A stretch of 64,000 nucleotides of DNA from CAIZGX01 sp046048875 (GCA_046048875.1 JBJOFG010000012.1:1-64000); one strand, 5' to 3'; numbered from the stretch's first letter, positions 35,444 to 44,777 are shown. Program-made: numbers and translations. The notes: a model not told the origin generated them from the sequence alone.

Positions 35444-35935
35444 ATGAGAAAATTAGTTTCGTTTAGCATAGCAGCGGTTATCAGTTTAGCCAGCTGTTCA
35501 CAACAAAAACAACATCAAAGTACATCCAGCAATATGATTCCACAAGTGGTAAAAACAGAAGAAGAATGGAAGAAAGAATTATCTCCTGAACAATTCCGAA
35601 TTCTTCGCGAGAAGGGCACTGAACGTGCGTTTACAGGCGAATTCTGGGATCATCATGACATTGGAACATATAGCTGCGCGGCATGCGGACAAGAGCTGTT
35701 TCAATCTGATTCTAAATTTGACAGTGGGTGCGGATGGCCGAGCTATTTCAAACCGATTAATGAATTGGTTATTTCTGAAGACAAAGACACTTCATATGGC
35801 ATGGTAAGAACGGAGGTCATGTGCAGTAAATGCGGTGGACACTTGGGCCATGTTTTTCCGGATGGACCTCCTCCAACCGGACTTCGCTATTGCATCAATT
35901 CAGGCGCGCTAAAATTTAAGCCGAATAACCCTTAA
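35444..35935 (+). CDS. msrB: Peptide methionine-(R)-S-oxide reductase B, lipoprotein form
   Basis: 163 residues. Repairs oxidised methionine (R form) in proteins. Two zinc CxxC pairs (CAACG about 81-85, CSKCG about 130-134), the substrate region GCGWPSYFKP, and the catalytic Cys in GLRYCINSGAL near the C-terminus. A signal peptide with lipobox (SLASC, Cys18) predicts an exported, membrane-anchored enzyme protecting envelope proteins, which is common in this phylum. Its last 20 bp overlap the convergent membrane-protein gene. Confidence 0.95.
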   Translation: MRKLVSFSIAAVISLASCSQQKQHQSTSSNMIPQVVKTEEEWKKELSPEQFRILREKGTERAFTGEFWDHHDIGTYSCAACGQELFQSDSKFDSGCGWPSYFKPINELVISEDKDTSYGMVRTEVMCSKCGGHLGHVFPDGPPPTGLRYCINSGALKFKPNNP

Positions 35936-36482
35936 CAGCACTGTCTACACTGCGAAGTAAGGTTTGCGCATCGCGCGGATTCAATTGCTTTCCGAAGCGA
36001 ATTTTAGAACGGTTGTAAACGAATCCTAAACGCTCACCACCCATGATCCAAAAGCTATCGTCGAGGAAATAGAAAAACGAATTTTCGTCTTGCTTAACGA
36101 TGCCCAATTGCTTTATTTTTTCTAATTCGAATTTCTCTCTTTTACCGCGATTTCCGAATGCATTTTGCAGCGTCATTTCCCCCTTCTTAAACACCAATAT
36201 TTCTTTGCCCGACTTTCTCCACATGAGCACCTTCAACGTGCGATAAAAAAAGAAAGACCAAAGCGCAGTAGAAATCAAAAAGAAAATTTGTTCTCCGCTG
36301 TTCGCTGAAGTGAACAATGAATAAATAAACACACCTCCACAAAACGTCCAAGCCATCAGCCATGCGTAAAGCAGAGCCTCTTGCCAGCGTTCAACATTTT
36401 GAGAAATAGTTATGGTTAATTGTTCTTTTTCACGCACCACTTGAATACGTTTTCCTATGAACTGAGGAGCTGCTTTATTCAT
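35916..36482 (-). CDS. Two-helix membrane protein with PH-like C-terminal domain, function unknown
   Basis: 188 residues. Charged N-terminus (1-33), two hydrophobic helices (about 36-57 and 66-85), then a basic linker and a mostly beta C-terminal domain (about 95-188) reminiscent of bacterial PH-type domains. No enzyme motif. It starts inside the last codons of bshA (4-nt overlap, ATGA), so it is coexpressed with a bacillithiol-synthesis gene, but a functional link is not established. Not recognised as a named family. Confidence 0.7.
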   Translation of the reverse strand: MNKAAPQFIGKRIQVVREKEQLTITISQNVERWQEALLYAWLMAWTFCGGVFIYSLFTSANSGEQIFFLISTALWSFFFYRTLKVLMWRKSGKEILVFKKGEMTLQNAFGNRGKREKFELEKIKQLGIVKQDENSFFYFLDDSFWIMGGERLGFVYNRSKIRFGKQLNPRDAQTLLRSVDSAVKGYSA

Positions 36483-37612
36483 GAATTCAAAACTTTATCG
36501 TACAACTTTTCATAGAGCGGAAGCACTGTTTCAAGCGAAAATGCATTTGCTCTTTCCTTCGCTTGATCTTTAAACTTCATCAATCGTTCTTCCTTTTCAA
36601 TCAAGTAAAAAACTTGTTTCGCCATTTCATCGACATCACCCACGTTGCTCATTAACCCTGAAACCCCGTGCCGATTTAATTCCGGAAGACCTCCTGCATT
36701 GCTTGATACCACTGGCACTCCGCTCGCCATAGCTTCCAATGCCGCCAAACCAAAACTTTCGGATTCAGAAGGTAGAAGCATGACATCTGCCGCAGATAAA
36801 AGCTCCATTGGGTTCTTCACATTTCCAACAAAAACAACATCGTTCAACTGATGATCGCGCGCGAATTGTTCCGCCTTCGAGCGGTCTGGTCCATCGCCTA
36901 CCATGACTAAAATTGAAGGCTTCAATTCATTCACACGCTTGTAAATTTCCATAACATCCATCACGCGTTTTACTGGACGGAAGTTCGAAATATGAATAAG
37001 CATTGGCGTTCCATCGGGAGCGTATTCTTCGCGAATTTCGCTCACAACGTCTTCATCAATTGGCGTTGGATTCAAGAAGTTCGGAATGACTTCGATGTCG
37101 ATGTTAATTCCAAAAAGCTTGTATGTATCTGTACGTAAACTTTGCGAAACCGCAGTAACAGCATCGCTTTCATTGATTGCAAAAGAGATAACGGGTTCGA
37201 AAGATGCGTCTCTTCCCAACAATGTAATATCTGTTCCGTGAAGTGTTGTAATCACAGGGAGGTTCAGACCCTCTTTCTTCAAAATTTGCTTCGCCATGTA
37301 AGCTGCACTTGCATGTGGAATAGCGTAGTGAACATGGAGTAAATCAAGTCCCTCGTGCTTCGCCACATCAACCATTTTGCTTGCCAAAACAAGCTCATAT
37401 GGCGGATATAAAAACAGCGGATAATCGCTCACGTTTACTTCGTGGTAGCGGACATTCTTTCTGAGTGACCCCAGACGCACAGGTTGAGAATATGTGATGA
37501 AATGAATTTCATGTCCCTTCTCTGCAAGTGCCTTGCCTAACTCCGTAGCCACAACGCCGCTTCCTCCAAATGTTGGATAGCAAACGATACCAATCTTCAA
37601 TCTTTTTTCCAT
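36479..37612 (-). CDS. bshA: N-acetyl-alpha-D-glucosaminyl L-malate synthase BshA
   Basis: 377 residues, GT4 family. First step of bacillithiol synthesis: UDP-GlcNAc plus L-malate. The opening KIGIVCYPTFGGSGVVATELG is the BshA signature; HVHYAIPHASAAYMAKQI, the donor-binding SNFRPVKRV and the C-terminal EX7E-type PSESESFGLAALEAMASGVPVV are also present. Indicates bacillithiol rather than glutathione as the low-molecular thiol. Operon: GH3/beta-lactamase fusion upstream (33 bp), membrane protein downstream (overlap). Confidence 0.95.
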   Translation of the reverse strand: MEKRLKIGIVCYPTFGGSGVVATELGKALAEKGHEIHFITYSQPVRLGSLRKNVRYHEVNVSDYPLFLYPPYELVLASKMVDVAKHEGLDLLHVHYAIPHASAAYMAKQILKKEGLNLPVITTLHGTDITLLGRDASFEPVISFAINESDAVTAVSQSLRTDTYKLFGINIDIEVIPNFLNPTPIDEDVVSEIREEYAPDGTPMLIHISNFRPVKRVMDVMEIYKRVNELKPSILVMVGDGPDRSKAEQFARDHQLNDVVFVGNVKNPMELLSAADVMLLPSESESFGLAALEAMASGVPVVSSNAGGLPELNRHGVSGLMSNVGDVDEMAKQVFYLIEKEERLMKFKDQAKERANAFSLETVLPLYEKLYDKVLNS

Positions 37613-37645
37613 AGTGCAACGGAGCAGAACTCCACTGCAAAAGTA

Positions 37646-40600
37646 CTACGGTTTAACAGGAAACAGTCTGTAAATTTCTTCCTGTATTCTCGGACGAATG
37701 CGTAAGTCATTGATCTTCCAGTTTTCAGAACTTGGACAATTTCGATTGCTTAAGAAAACGAAAACTGTTCCGTTTGCTGGATCTGCCCAACACAACGTCC
37801 CGGTAAATCCAGAATGACCATAGCTCTCATCTGTGGCAGACGGCCCCGTTGCTCCGCTCCACTTGGTAAATCCTGGCTTGTCGAAACCTAATCCTCTTCG
37901 ATTGTCTTTGAAATGTCTTGCAGTAAACAAATCCATAGTTTCGTGGTGAAAAAACTCTTTTGTTCCGTAGGTACCATCGTTCAAACACATTTGCATGAGT
38001 GCTGCGCAATCGTTGGCATTCCCGAATAATCCTGCGTGTCCGCCTACTCCTCCCATTAGCGCAGCGCCTTGATCATGGACATATCCGCGAACGGCTTGTC
38101 TTCTCCACTTCGTATCGGTTTCCGTCTCTGCAATCATTTTCACTGGCCAATTCTTTTGCGGATTGTATCCCATTGAACGGAGTCCCATGGGTTTGTAGAA
38201 TGATTCCGAAACATACTGATCTAAAGGCATACCCGTGATTTTCTCAATCATTTTTTTGTAATAATAATAGCCTAGATCACTGTATAGATAACCCTGATCA
38301 GGATTCAACTTCAACTCTAAAATTTCTTTGTAAATCGAATCAGTCATTTCCTTGGTGGTCCACATGTCTGCACAAACAGGATTACAACATTTATCGTTGT
38401 GTTCCTTCGACAAACAATTCCCATCCCACTCACCGCCATTTACTGTAAGGTTTGTAAAGTCCTTCCAAGCCGGAAGCCCTGCAGTGTGCGAAAGCATGCG
38501 CTTCAATTGCATTTTTCCGTGCGGATGGCCTTCGGGAAAATCGATGTACTCCCCAATGGTTTTCTCAACGTCAATTTTCCCTTCATCAACCAACTTCATC
38601 AGGGCAAGCGTTGTCGAAAGCATCTTTGTCACTGAAGCAAGGTCGTAAATTGAGTTTTCAGACACTTTCTGCGTCTTAGCCTTGTCTAAATATCCAAAAC
38701 TCTTGTTGTAGAGAATAACGCCGTCTTTCGCGATTAAAACGCGACAGCCGGGGTATGCGCCTTGATCCAAACCTTCCTTCACAATTTCATCGACTTTCGC
38801 GAACAAGTTGGTTTCGTCGCCTTGAACTTCAGTTGGAGCATTCGCCATCATGTCTTCCACATACACACTGCTATTGCCGTTGGATTGCGAACTGTTTGAG
38901 ACAAAATTGAACCATCCTGTTTGCGAAGGCTTCAGATAACGCATTCTACCTGCTGTTTGAAAAACCTTGCCATCGCCTTCTTTGAATTTCGTTCCAACAG
39001 AAACAGGTAGTTTCCCTTGAAACGCAATAACCCCGCAGACAGCGTCTGCCGTCACTTGTTGCGTTAGATCATCGGATTGATAAGCCACCACAAACGAATT
39101 GACACCTTTCCATTCTGACTTTTCTAAGGCATACGGACAAGCAAACATCACGACAGTTGTAGTGAAGTGCTCTGCAATTTTTTCTGCGGCATGTGTTCCA
39201 TTCGATGTAATTCCGAAGTTCGTATTGGCTTTGTTCGTTGTACCCAAAAATGCAACAAGGACATCGGTGCAATTTTCTTTCATTTTTGAAATGACCGTTT
39301 GTATTTCAGTATCGGTGCATTCCTTTGAAAGTGCATGAATCTCAACAGCTTTGTACTGATCCATGCTTTTCGCAAAAGCGCAATTCACATCATCTCCAAT
39401 CAGCACTACACCCAATGGCTTCTGCCATTTATCTGTGTCCTCGTACGGAATTTTGTTTTCAGAAATAACGGTGATCGAACTCTCGATACAACGTCTTCGT
39501 AATGCTGTAGCGTATGGCAAATTTAAATCTTTTGAAATACCCTTGACCTGAATTGGCTTGAATTTATGAGCTCCAACACGCTCTTTCGCCTTCAACACCT
39601 TCAACGCCTTGGCAGTAATTTCTTCCTCTGTGATTCTCCCTTGTTGAATGGCTTCCTTTACTTTTTGAATGGCAAGAGGTACATTCAATGGGAACAAAAC
39701 CACATCATTTCCTGCGATGAGCGCACGGACATCTGCTTCGCCTGAAGGAAAATATTTCGCTACGCCTTCCATGTTCATGGCATCGGTAAGCACCAATCCT
39801 CCGAATTTCAAACTGTCGCGAAGAAGTCCTGTGATAATATTTTTTGAAAGCGTACTCGGCACGTGCGCCTCCTTTTCAAATTCCGGAAGCGAAAGATGCG
39901 CCACCATTACACTTGCCATTCCATTTTCGAACAAGGCCCTGTACGGCTTGAATTCATTGGCTGAAAGCTGCGCGTAGTTTTTATTTACAACAGGAAGTTC
40001 CTTGTGCGAATCTGCATCGGTGTCTCCATGTCCGGGAAAATGCTTGGCGTTCGCTAATACGCCATTGTCTTGCATTCCATTCATATAGGCCATTCCGCAA
40101 GCAGTTACGCGATCTGCATTCTCCCCAAACGAACGATTTGAAATTACCGGATTCTTCGGATTTGAATTCACATCTACTACCGGAGCGAAGTTCATGTGAA
40201 CGCCAATTCGCTTACACTGACGCGCGACTTCTTTTCCAAATTCATAAATTAATTTTTCATCCATTGAAGCTCCCAAGGTCAGCGCGCGAGGAAAAGAGAT
40301 GGTACTGTCTAAGCGCATGCCTAATCCCCACTCTGCATCTATTCCGATGAGCAGTGGAATTTTTGATTTGGATTGAAAGCGATTGGTCAACTTCGCTTGG
40401 CGCACTGGACCACCTTGAAAGAAGATGATTCCACCAATACCGTTGTTCTTAATGAGCGTTTCAATTTGCGTTGGATTGTAAGACTCTTTCTTTTCATCGC
40501 TCCAGGCGGCAACCATAAAGAGCTGACCAATCTTTTCATCGAGTGTAAGCGTTTTAATTAGGCTGTCGGACCAGGATTCTGCGAAAGATTTTGTACAAGA

Positions 40601-40735
40601 TGCTTCGCCAGATTCTACGAAAGATGCTTCGCAAGATTCTACGAATGATGCTTCGCGAAATTTGATGAATTCAGAACGAAAAGCAAAGAGCACAACTACC
40701 AACGCCAAAACAGGCCATTTCAAAAATTTCTTCAT
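37646..40735 (-). CDS. Glycoside hydrolase family 3 fused to a serine beta-lactamase-like domain
   Basis: 1029 residues. Signal/anchor helix (about 5-19), then a GH3 N-terminal beta-N-acetylhexosaminidase domain (about 60-400) with KHFPGHGDTD (about 231-240) and the nucleophile in LTDAMNMEGV (Asp318); a GH3 C-domain (about 420-600); and a class C beta-lactamase/DD-peptidase-like domain (about 640-1029) with SVTK (Ser701, Lys704), YSDLGY and HSGFTG in place of KTG. Known Bacteroidota fusion, probably cell-wall recycling in the periplasm. Mini-hairpin array D encodes residues about 27-54, between the signal helix and the enzyme. Confidence 0.92.
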   Translation of the reverse strand: MKKFLKWPVLALVVVLFAFRSEFIKFREASFVESCEASFVESGEASCTKSFAESWSDSLIKTLTLDEKIGQLFMVAAWSDEKKESYNPTQIETLIKNNGIGGIIFFQGGPVRQAKLTNRFQSKSKIPLLIGIDAEWGLGMRLDSTISFPRALTLGASMDEKLIYEFGKEVARQCKRIGVHMNFAPVVDVNSNPKNPVISNRSFGENADRVTACGMAYMNGMQDNGVLANAKHFPGHGDTDADSHKELPVVNKNYAQLSANEFKPYRALFENGMASVMVAHLSLPEFEKEAHVPSTLSKNIITGLLRDSLKFGGLVLTDAMNMEGVAKYFPSGEADVRALIAGNDVVLFPLNVPLAIQKVKEAIQQGRITEEEITAKALKVLKAKERVGAHKFKPIQVKGISKDLNLPYATALRRRCIESSITVISENKIPYEDTDKWQKPLGVVLIGDDVNCAFAKSMDQYKAVEIHALSKECTDTEIQTVISKMKENCTDVLVAFLGTTNKANTNFGITSNGTHAAEKIAEHFTTTVVMFACPYALEKSEWKGVNSFVVAYQSDDLTQQVTADAVCGVIAFQGKLPVSVGTKFKEGDGKVFQTAGRMRYLKPSQTGWFNFVSNSSQSNGNSSVYVEDMMANAPTEVQGDETNLFAKVDEIVKEGLDQGAYPGCRVLIAKDGVILYNKSFGYLDKAKTQKVSENSIYDLASVTKMLSTTLALMKLVDEGKIDVEKTIGEYIDFPEGHPHGKMQLKRMLSHTAGLPAWKDFTNLTVNGGEWDGNCLSKEHNDKCCNPVCADMWTTKEMTDSIYKEILELKLNPDQGYLYSDLGYYYYKKMIEKITGMPLDQYVSESFYKPMGLRSMGYNPQKNWPVKMIAETETDTKWRRQAVRGYVHDQGAALMGGVGGHAGLFGNANDCAALMQMCLNDGTYGTKEFFHHETMDLFTARHFKDNRRGLGFDKPGFTKWSGATGPSATDESYGHSGFTGTLCWADPANGTVFVFLSNRNCPSSENWKINDLRIRPRIQEEIYRLFPVKP
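40574..40657. repeat. Mini-hairpin array D (seven 12-nt units, AGA on plus strand)
   Basis: Plus strand: GGA-TTC-TGC-GAA, AGA-TTT-TGT-ACA, AGA-TGC-TTC-GCC, AGA-TTC-TAC-GAA, AGA-TGC-TTC-GCA, AGA-TTC-TAC-GAA, TGA-TGC-TTC-GCG. Four stems are perfect, one has a T-G pair, two have one mismatch. Reads REAS, FVES, CEAS, FVES, GEAS, CTKS, FAES in the GH3/beta-lactamase gene, with the same codon alignment as array A and the same edge (serine then Trp). Alternating identical units suggest tandem duplication of a 24-nt dimer. Confidence 0.9.
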
Positions 40736-40810
40736 GTGTTAAAGTTATTCGCACGAAGAAGAGAACTGAAATTGTGCCAGTCTATTTTACAACATTGAAA
40801 TGTGAATGAA

Positions 40811-41518
40811 TTAAGCCATCGCTTTCATCTCAATGGCCTTTCTTGCTTGCACCATGAGGAATGAAAACTGTTCTTCTTCGGTTAGATTTGAATTGTCTAA
40901 TACTATTGCATCCGCTGCCTTACGCAGAGGATCAGCAGCGCGCGTGGTGTCTTGCAAATCTCGTTGAGCAATATTCTCTCGAACATCTTCAATGGAAATG
41001 TTCACACCGTTATTTTTTAACTGAAGATATCTTCGTTGCGCGCGCACTTCAACATCAGCAGTCATGAAAACTTTGAGCTCTGCACCCGGAAGAACAACAG
41101 TTCCAATATCTCTTCCATCCATAACCACTCCACCGTTCTCTGCCATGCGCTGTTGAATACGCACCAACTTCTCGCGAACCGCTTTAATCGCGCTAATCGC
41201 TGAAACATGTGCACTGACTTGCATGCTGCGAATTTCCTTATCTACACACGTCCCATTTAAAAATGTTTCAATCTCTTGCGAGTCTGAATTGTATTTGAAC
41301 TGAATCAAGATCAAGTGAAGTGACTCCACCAACATGTTTTCGTCAATGCTGCCATTGTTTTGAACATAGCCGTGCTCCAACGCATAAAAAGTAACCGCTC
41401 TGTACATTGCACCTGAATCGATATAGATGTAATTCAAGTTTTTTGCTATGGCTTTTGCTAGTGTGCTTTTTCCACAAGAGGAATAGCCATCGATGGCAAT
41501 GTTGATTTTATTGGTCAC
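40811..41518 (-). CDS. cmk: Cytidylate kinase
   Basis: 235 residues from a GTG start at 41518, chosen because the P-loop GYSSCGKST (11-19) then sits at the usual distance from the N-terminus; ATG codons further up would add about 40 non-homologous residues and overlap the divergent lipoprotein gene. Phosphorylates CMP/dCMP. Also visible: YIDSGAMYRAVTFYAL, VMDGRDIGTVVLPGAELKVFMTAD and the LID region RAQRRYLQLK. Length is normal. Confidence 0.93.
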   Translation of the reverse strand: MTNKINIAIDGYSSCGKSTLAKAIAKNLNYIYIDSGAMYRAVTFYALEHGYVQNNGSIDENMLVESLHLILIQFKYNSDSQEIETFLNGTCVDKEIRSMQVSAHVSAISAIKAVREKLVRIQQRMAENGGVVMDGRDIGTVVLPGAELKVFMTADVEVRAQRRYLQLKNNGVNISIEDVRENIAQRDLQDTTRAADPLRKAADAIVLDNSNLTEEEQFSFLMVQARKAIEMKAMA

Positions 41519-41603
41519 TTGGTTAGGGAATTGAAGCCCCGAATTTACAATGCTTCCGAGCAAAACACCAAGTTTTATTTTAAAATGTGGTAATATTGCG
41601 CAC

Positions 41604-42311
41604 ATGAAAAGTTCAAGACTGCGCATCGGATACATTTTATTGGCATTAACAGCATCTTTCGCTTTTCATTCTTGCAATAACATTCCTTATTTCGGACACC
41701 AAGAAGGAAAAATCATTTACGATGTGACTTTCCCATACGAGTCAAACGACATCAAGCTTGCCCTTTTCCCAAGTGAAATGACATGCATTTTTGATGGTGA
41801 TCGTCAACATACGCTCATTGAGTCAGCCTATGGTATTGTGAAATCTGAGTTCATTATTGATCATGAGAAAAAAGAATTCAATCACCTTGTTGCATGCTTT
41901 GGCAGCGACTATGTGATGCATTTGAATGAAGGGGAATTCAACGAATGGATTAAGCAATTCCCAGCAGTAAGACTTGAACCGACAGAAGAAACCATGATGA
42001 TTGCAGGCTACGAGTGTAAGAAAACGATTGCTTATTTTAAAAGCGACTCTCTTCCGTCTGTCGATTTATACAGCACCACGAAATTGGATTTAGACGGAAA
42101 CAATTGGTGGAACACTTACGCGGGTGTTGAAGGGACATTACTAGGCTACGATATTGAGCAATACGGAAGACGCATGCAAGTGCGCGCACGTGAAGTCATT
42201 TTTCAAAAAACCACTCCCGAAGATTTTCAAATCCCAAGCTCTTACACCCCAATAAGCGCGGGTGAAATGAAAGCCAAGCTCGATGAAATTGTAAAAGATT
42301 ATCTCGATTGA
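41604..42311 (+). CDS. Lipoprotein of unknown function
   Basis: 235 residues from ATG at 41604, which begins a lipoprotein signal (SSRLRIGYILLALTAS, lipobox FHSC, Cys about 24). A TAATATTG box lies just upstream. The body is a mixed alpha/beta soluble domain without catalytic signature; EGKIIYDVTFP and YECKKTIAYF recall the GLPGLI-type and DUF4412-like secreted families of Bacteroidota, but this is uncertain. Likely faces the periplasm. No operon partner on the upstream side; 45 bp separate it from the RnfD-like gene. Confidence 0.7.
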   Translation: MKSSRLRIGYILLALTASFAFHSCNNIPYFGHQEGKIIYDVTFPYESNDIKLALFPSEMTCIFDGDRQHTLIESAYGIVKSEFIIDHEKKEFNHLVACFGSDYVMHLNEGEFNEWIKQFPAVRLEPTEETMMIAGYECKKTIAYFKSDSLPSVDLYSTTKLDLDGNNWWNTYAGVEGTLLGYDIEQYGRRMQVRAREVIFQKTTPEDFQIPSSYTPISAGEMKAKLDEIVKDYLD

Positions 42312-42356
42312 TGAACCAATAGGAAACTTCCCTGTACAGCATAAAAAATTCAAGTT

Positions 42357-43205
42357 ATGCTGTTATCTTTTCTCCGATTCTTTCAAAGCGACGCAAGACA
42401 TTTTCAAATTGTTTCTCAAACTATTTTCGTCTGCATTGGCGTTGTTTTCCTTCGTTGGGACTATTCATTCATTTCTATTCTTCTCACATTCGGAACAGCC
42501 CTATCCATTCAACTGATTGGAATTTATCTATTGAAACTTCCTCTTCATTCCATCAAAAGTGCATTAATAACGGCCTTTGGACTAACGTTGCTCTTCAAAA
42601 GTAATGAACCACTGCTCTATGCATTAGCCGCCGCAATCGCGATTGGTCAGAAATTTATTTTTAAAATACGCGGACAGCATCTTTTCAATCCTGCTAACGT
42701 CGGAATCATCGCGGTGATTCTTTTTACCAATAACGCTTGGATCTCTCCTGCACAATGGGGCAACAGCACTGTTATTGTTTTCGTCATCGGCACTGCAGGA
42801 TTGGCAGTGCTTTCACGTGTGAAGCGCATGGAAACTGGATTGATTTTCATTGCAACACTTTTCGCATTGGAATACTACCGAACCATTGTTTACCTCGGTT
42901 GGAATTGGGAAGTCCTTCTTCACAAATTATCATCTGGAAGCATTTGGTTGTTTGCACTTTTCATGATTACAGATCCTATGACCATTCCAACGAACAGACT
43001 CGTTCGAATTGTTTGGACCATGGCTGTGGCTTTCACTTCATTCTATTTAACGAACTACTACTTGGTGACCGGAGCACCGCTGTGGGCTTTGGTTTGCTTC
43101 ACTCCGCTTACTCCCCTTTTGAACAAGGTTTTTCCTAGCAAAACATTTAACTGGATTCATACAACACAAAAACAATTCAACCATGACACAAAGATTGCTT
43201 ATTAA
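42357..43205 (+). CDS. RnfD/NqrB-family-like integral membrane protein
   Basis: 282 residues with about eight hydrophobic helices. KIRGQHLFNPANVGI (about 101-115) and LFALFMITDPMTIPTNR (about 200-216) are the conserved patterns of RnfD/NqrB subunits, the second near the site where FMN is covalently bound to Ser/Thr in true subunits. No other Rnf or Nqr subunit is nearby, so it is probably a standalone relative. It overlaps the DUF2330 gene by 23 bp, suggesting a joint function. Confidence 0.7.
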   Translation: MLLSFLRFFQSDARHFQIVSQTIFVCIGVVFLRWDYSFISILLTFGTALSIQLIGIYLLKLPLHSIKSALITAFGLTLLFKSNEPLLYALAAAIAIGQKFIFKIRGQHLFNPANVGIIAVILFTNNAWISPAQWGNSTVIVFVIGTAGLAVLSRVKRMETGLIFIATLFALEYYRTIVYLGWNWEVLLHKLSSGSIWLFALFMITDPMTIPTNRLVRIVWTMAVAFTSFYLTNYYLVTGAPLWALVCFTPLTPLLNKVFPSKTFNWIHTTQKQFNHDTKIAY

Positions 43206-44727
43206 GGCAGCAGCACTGTTGGTGCTTCTCTCAAGCGTAAACGCTTATTCGTTCTGCGGATTTTACGTCGCGAAAGCCGACGCCACATTATTCAACAACA
43301 AGAGCGAAATTATTTTAGTGCGCGATGGAACGCGAACTTCCATAACCATGTCGAACGACTTTAAAGGCGACGTTCGCGATTTCGCAATGGTGGTGCCTGT
43401 CCCAGTGGTTCTTCAAGAAGGCGATATCAAAGTCGTTGACCGAAGAATTTTCGAAACATTGGATGCATATTCTTCACCAAGGCTGGTTGAATACTACGAC
43501 ACTAACCCTTGTCGCCAAGTCGAAGTAGTCGAAGAAGCAAACTGGAGTGCGATGGTAACTTCGACAAATGCTGGCACTCGCCTAATGTACGACATGGTGG
43601 AAGAAAAATTCAACGTAACCATTGAAGCGGAATACACTGTTGGAGAGTATGATATCGCATTGCTTTCTGCAAAAGAGAGCACCGGATTGAAAAACTATTT
43701 GATTCAAGAAGGATATAAAATCCCAACTACGGCGGAAAGTGTGTTAGAACCATACATCAAAAGCAACATGAAATTCTTTGTAGTAAAAGTGAATTTAGAC
43801 AATCAGAAAAACACTGGCTTCGACTATTTGCGTCCAATTCAAATCAACTTCGACCACCCGAAATTTATGTTGCCTATACGTCTTGGAATGGCAAACAGCA
43901 CTGGCGAGCAGGACATGATTGTTTATGCCTTCACCAAGACTGGACGCGTGGAGTGCACCAACTACAGAACAGTGAAAGTTCCAACTGATCGTAACATTCC
44001 TTTGTACACCAAAGACATCTTCGGCGAGTTCTACAAAAACCTATTCACCCGTGCTTATTCGCGTGAAGGAAAGAATGCGGTAATGTTAGAATACGCATGG
44101 AACGTAACCCCAAGTTGGGGCGGAATGAAATGCGATCCGTGTGTTGGGAATCCGCCTATTTACAACGATTTCGCTGAAGCGGGTGTTTGGTGGGCCGGTT
44201 GGAATTCTCCTTCGTCCGTATTCTTCACACGTCTACATGTTCGATACAGCAATGCGAAATTTCCAGCAGATTTGACTTTCCAGATCACGCCAAACACAGA
44301 GAATTTCCAAGCGCGATACATTCTGACTCACCCTGCTGGCGGGCCATTCGACTGTGATGAATCTCAAGCATATTTGGAATCTTTACGTTCAAAAAGAAAA
44401 GTTGAAGTGGATGAACTGTATGCACTTGCTGGGATTAAGCCTAATGACCGAAGTGATGAATACATCAACGAATTCGTTTCATTCATGAAGGAAAAGCCTT
44501 ACGATTCGATGTTGAAGGGGGAAGTTATTCCTGGTGAGAATTCGCCGATGGATCCGAGTGAAATTGAAGTGGATGAAGCTTACATTCATTCCGACATGGA
44601 ACCGAATGAAGCGTTCTTGCAAAATGAGAATCCTGATAAAAAGAGCAAACCCTGGGAAGTGCCGCTATTCTTGGGATCCATAGTAGGACTTGTTCTTTTC
44701 GTATCGAGAAAACGAACGAAGGTATAG
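43183..44727 (+). CDS. DUF2330 secreted protein with C-terminal membrane anchor
   Basis: 514 residues. Signal peptide (about 1-22), then FCGFYVAKADATLFNNKSEI, the hallmark of DUF2330, with MVVPVPVVLQEGDI and DAYSSPRLVEYYD following. Cysteines CDPCVGNPP at about 325. A C-terminal helix (about 489-506) followed by RKRTK is a sortase-like or anchoring tail. Function unknown. Its start lies inside the RnfD-like gene, so the two are translated together; a redox role is possible but unproven. Confidence 0.85.
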   Translation: MTQRLLIKAAALLVLLSSVNAYSFCGFYVAKADATLFNNKSEIILVRDGTRTSITMSNDFKGDVRDFAMVVPVPVVLQEGDIKVVDRRIFETLDAYSSPRLVEYYDTNPCRQVEVVEEANWSAMVTSTNAGTRLMYDMVEEKFNVTIEAEYTVGEYDIALLSAKESTGLKNYLIQEGYKIPTTAESVLEPYIKSNMKFFVVKVNLDNQKNTGFDYLRPIQINFDHPKFMLPIRLGMANSTGEQDMIVYAFTKTGRVECTNYRTVKVPTDRNIPLYTKDIFGEFYKNLFTRAYSREGKNAVMLEYAWNVTPSWGGMKCDPCVGNPPIYNDFAEAGVWWAGWNSPSSVFFTRLHVRYSNAKFPADLTFQITPNTENFQARYILTHPAGGPFDCDESQAYLESLRSKRKVEVDELYALAGIKPNDRSDEYINEFVSFMKEKPYDSMLKGEVIPGENSPMDPSEIEVDEAYIHSDMEPNEAFLQNENPDKKSKPWEVPLFLGSIVGLVLFVSRKRTKV

Positions 44728-44731
44728 ACAC

Positions 44732-44761
44732 AAAAAAGGGCGACCGTGGTCGCCCTTTTTT
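44732..44761. terminator. Bidirectional terminator
   Basis: AAAAAAGGGCGACC (44732-44745) / GGTCGCCCTTTTTT (44748-44761), a perfect 14-bp stem with A and T tracts on both sides, in the 50-bp gap between the convergent DUF2330 and GAPDH genes. Confidence 0.95.
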
Positions 44762-44777
44762 CTTCAACATAAATAAA

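Noticed and set aside
41519..41635. Longer start of cmk
   Set aside because: The region overlaps the start region of the divergent lipoprotein gene and adds about 40 residues without homology; GTG at 41518 fits.
42357..43205. Part of a complete Rnf or Nqr complex
   Set aside because: No other subunit gene lies nearby; only one NqrB/RnfD-like gene is present.
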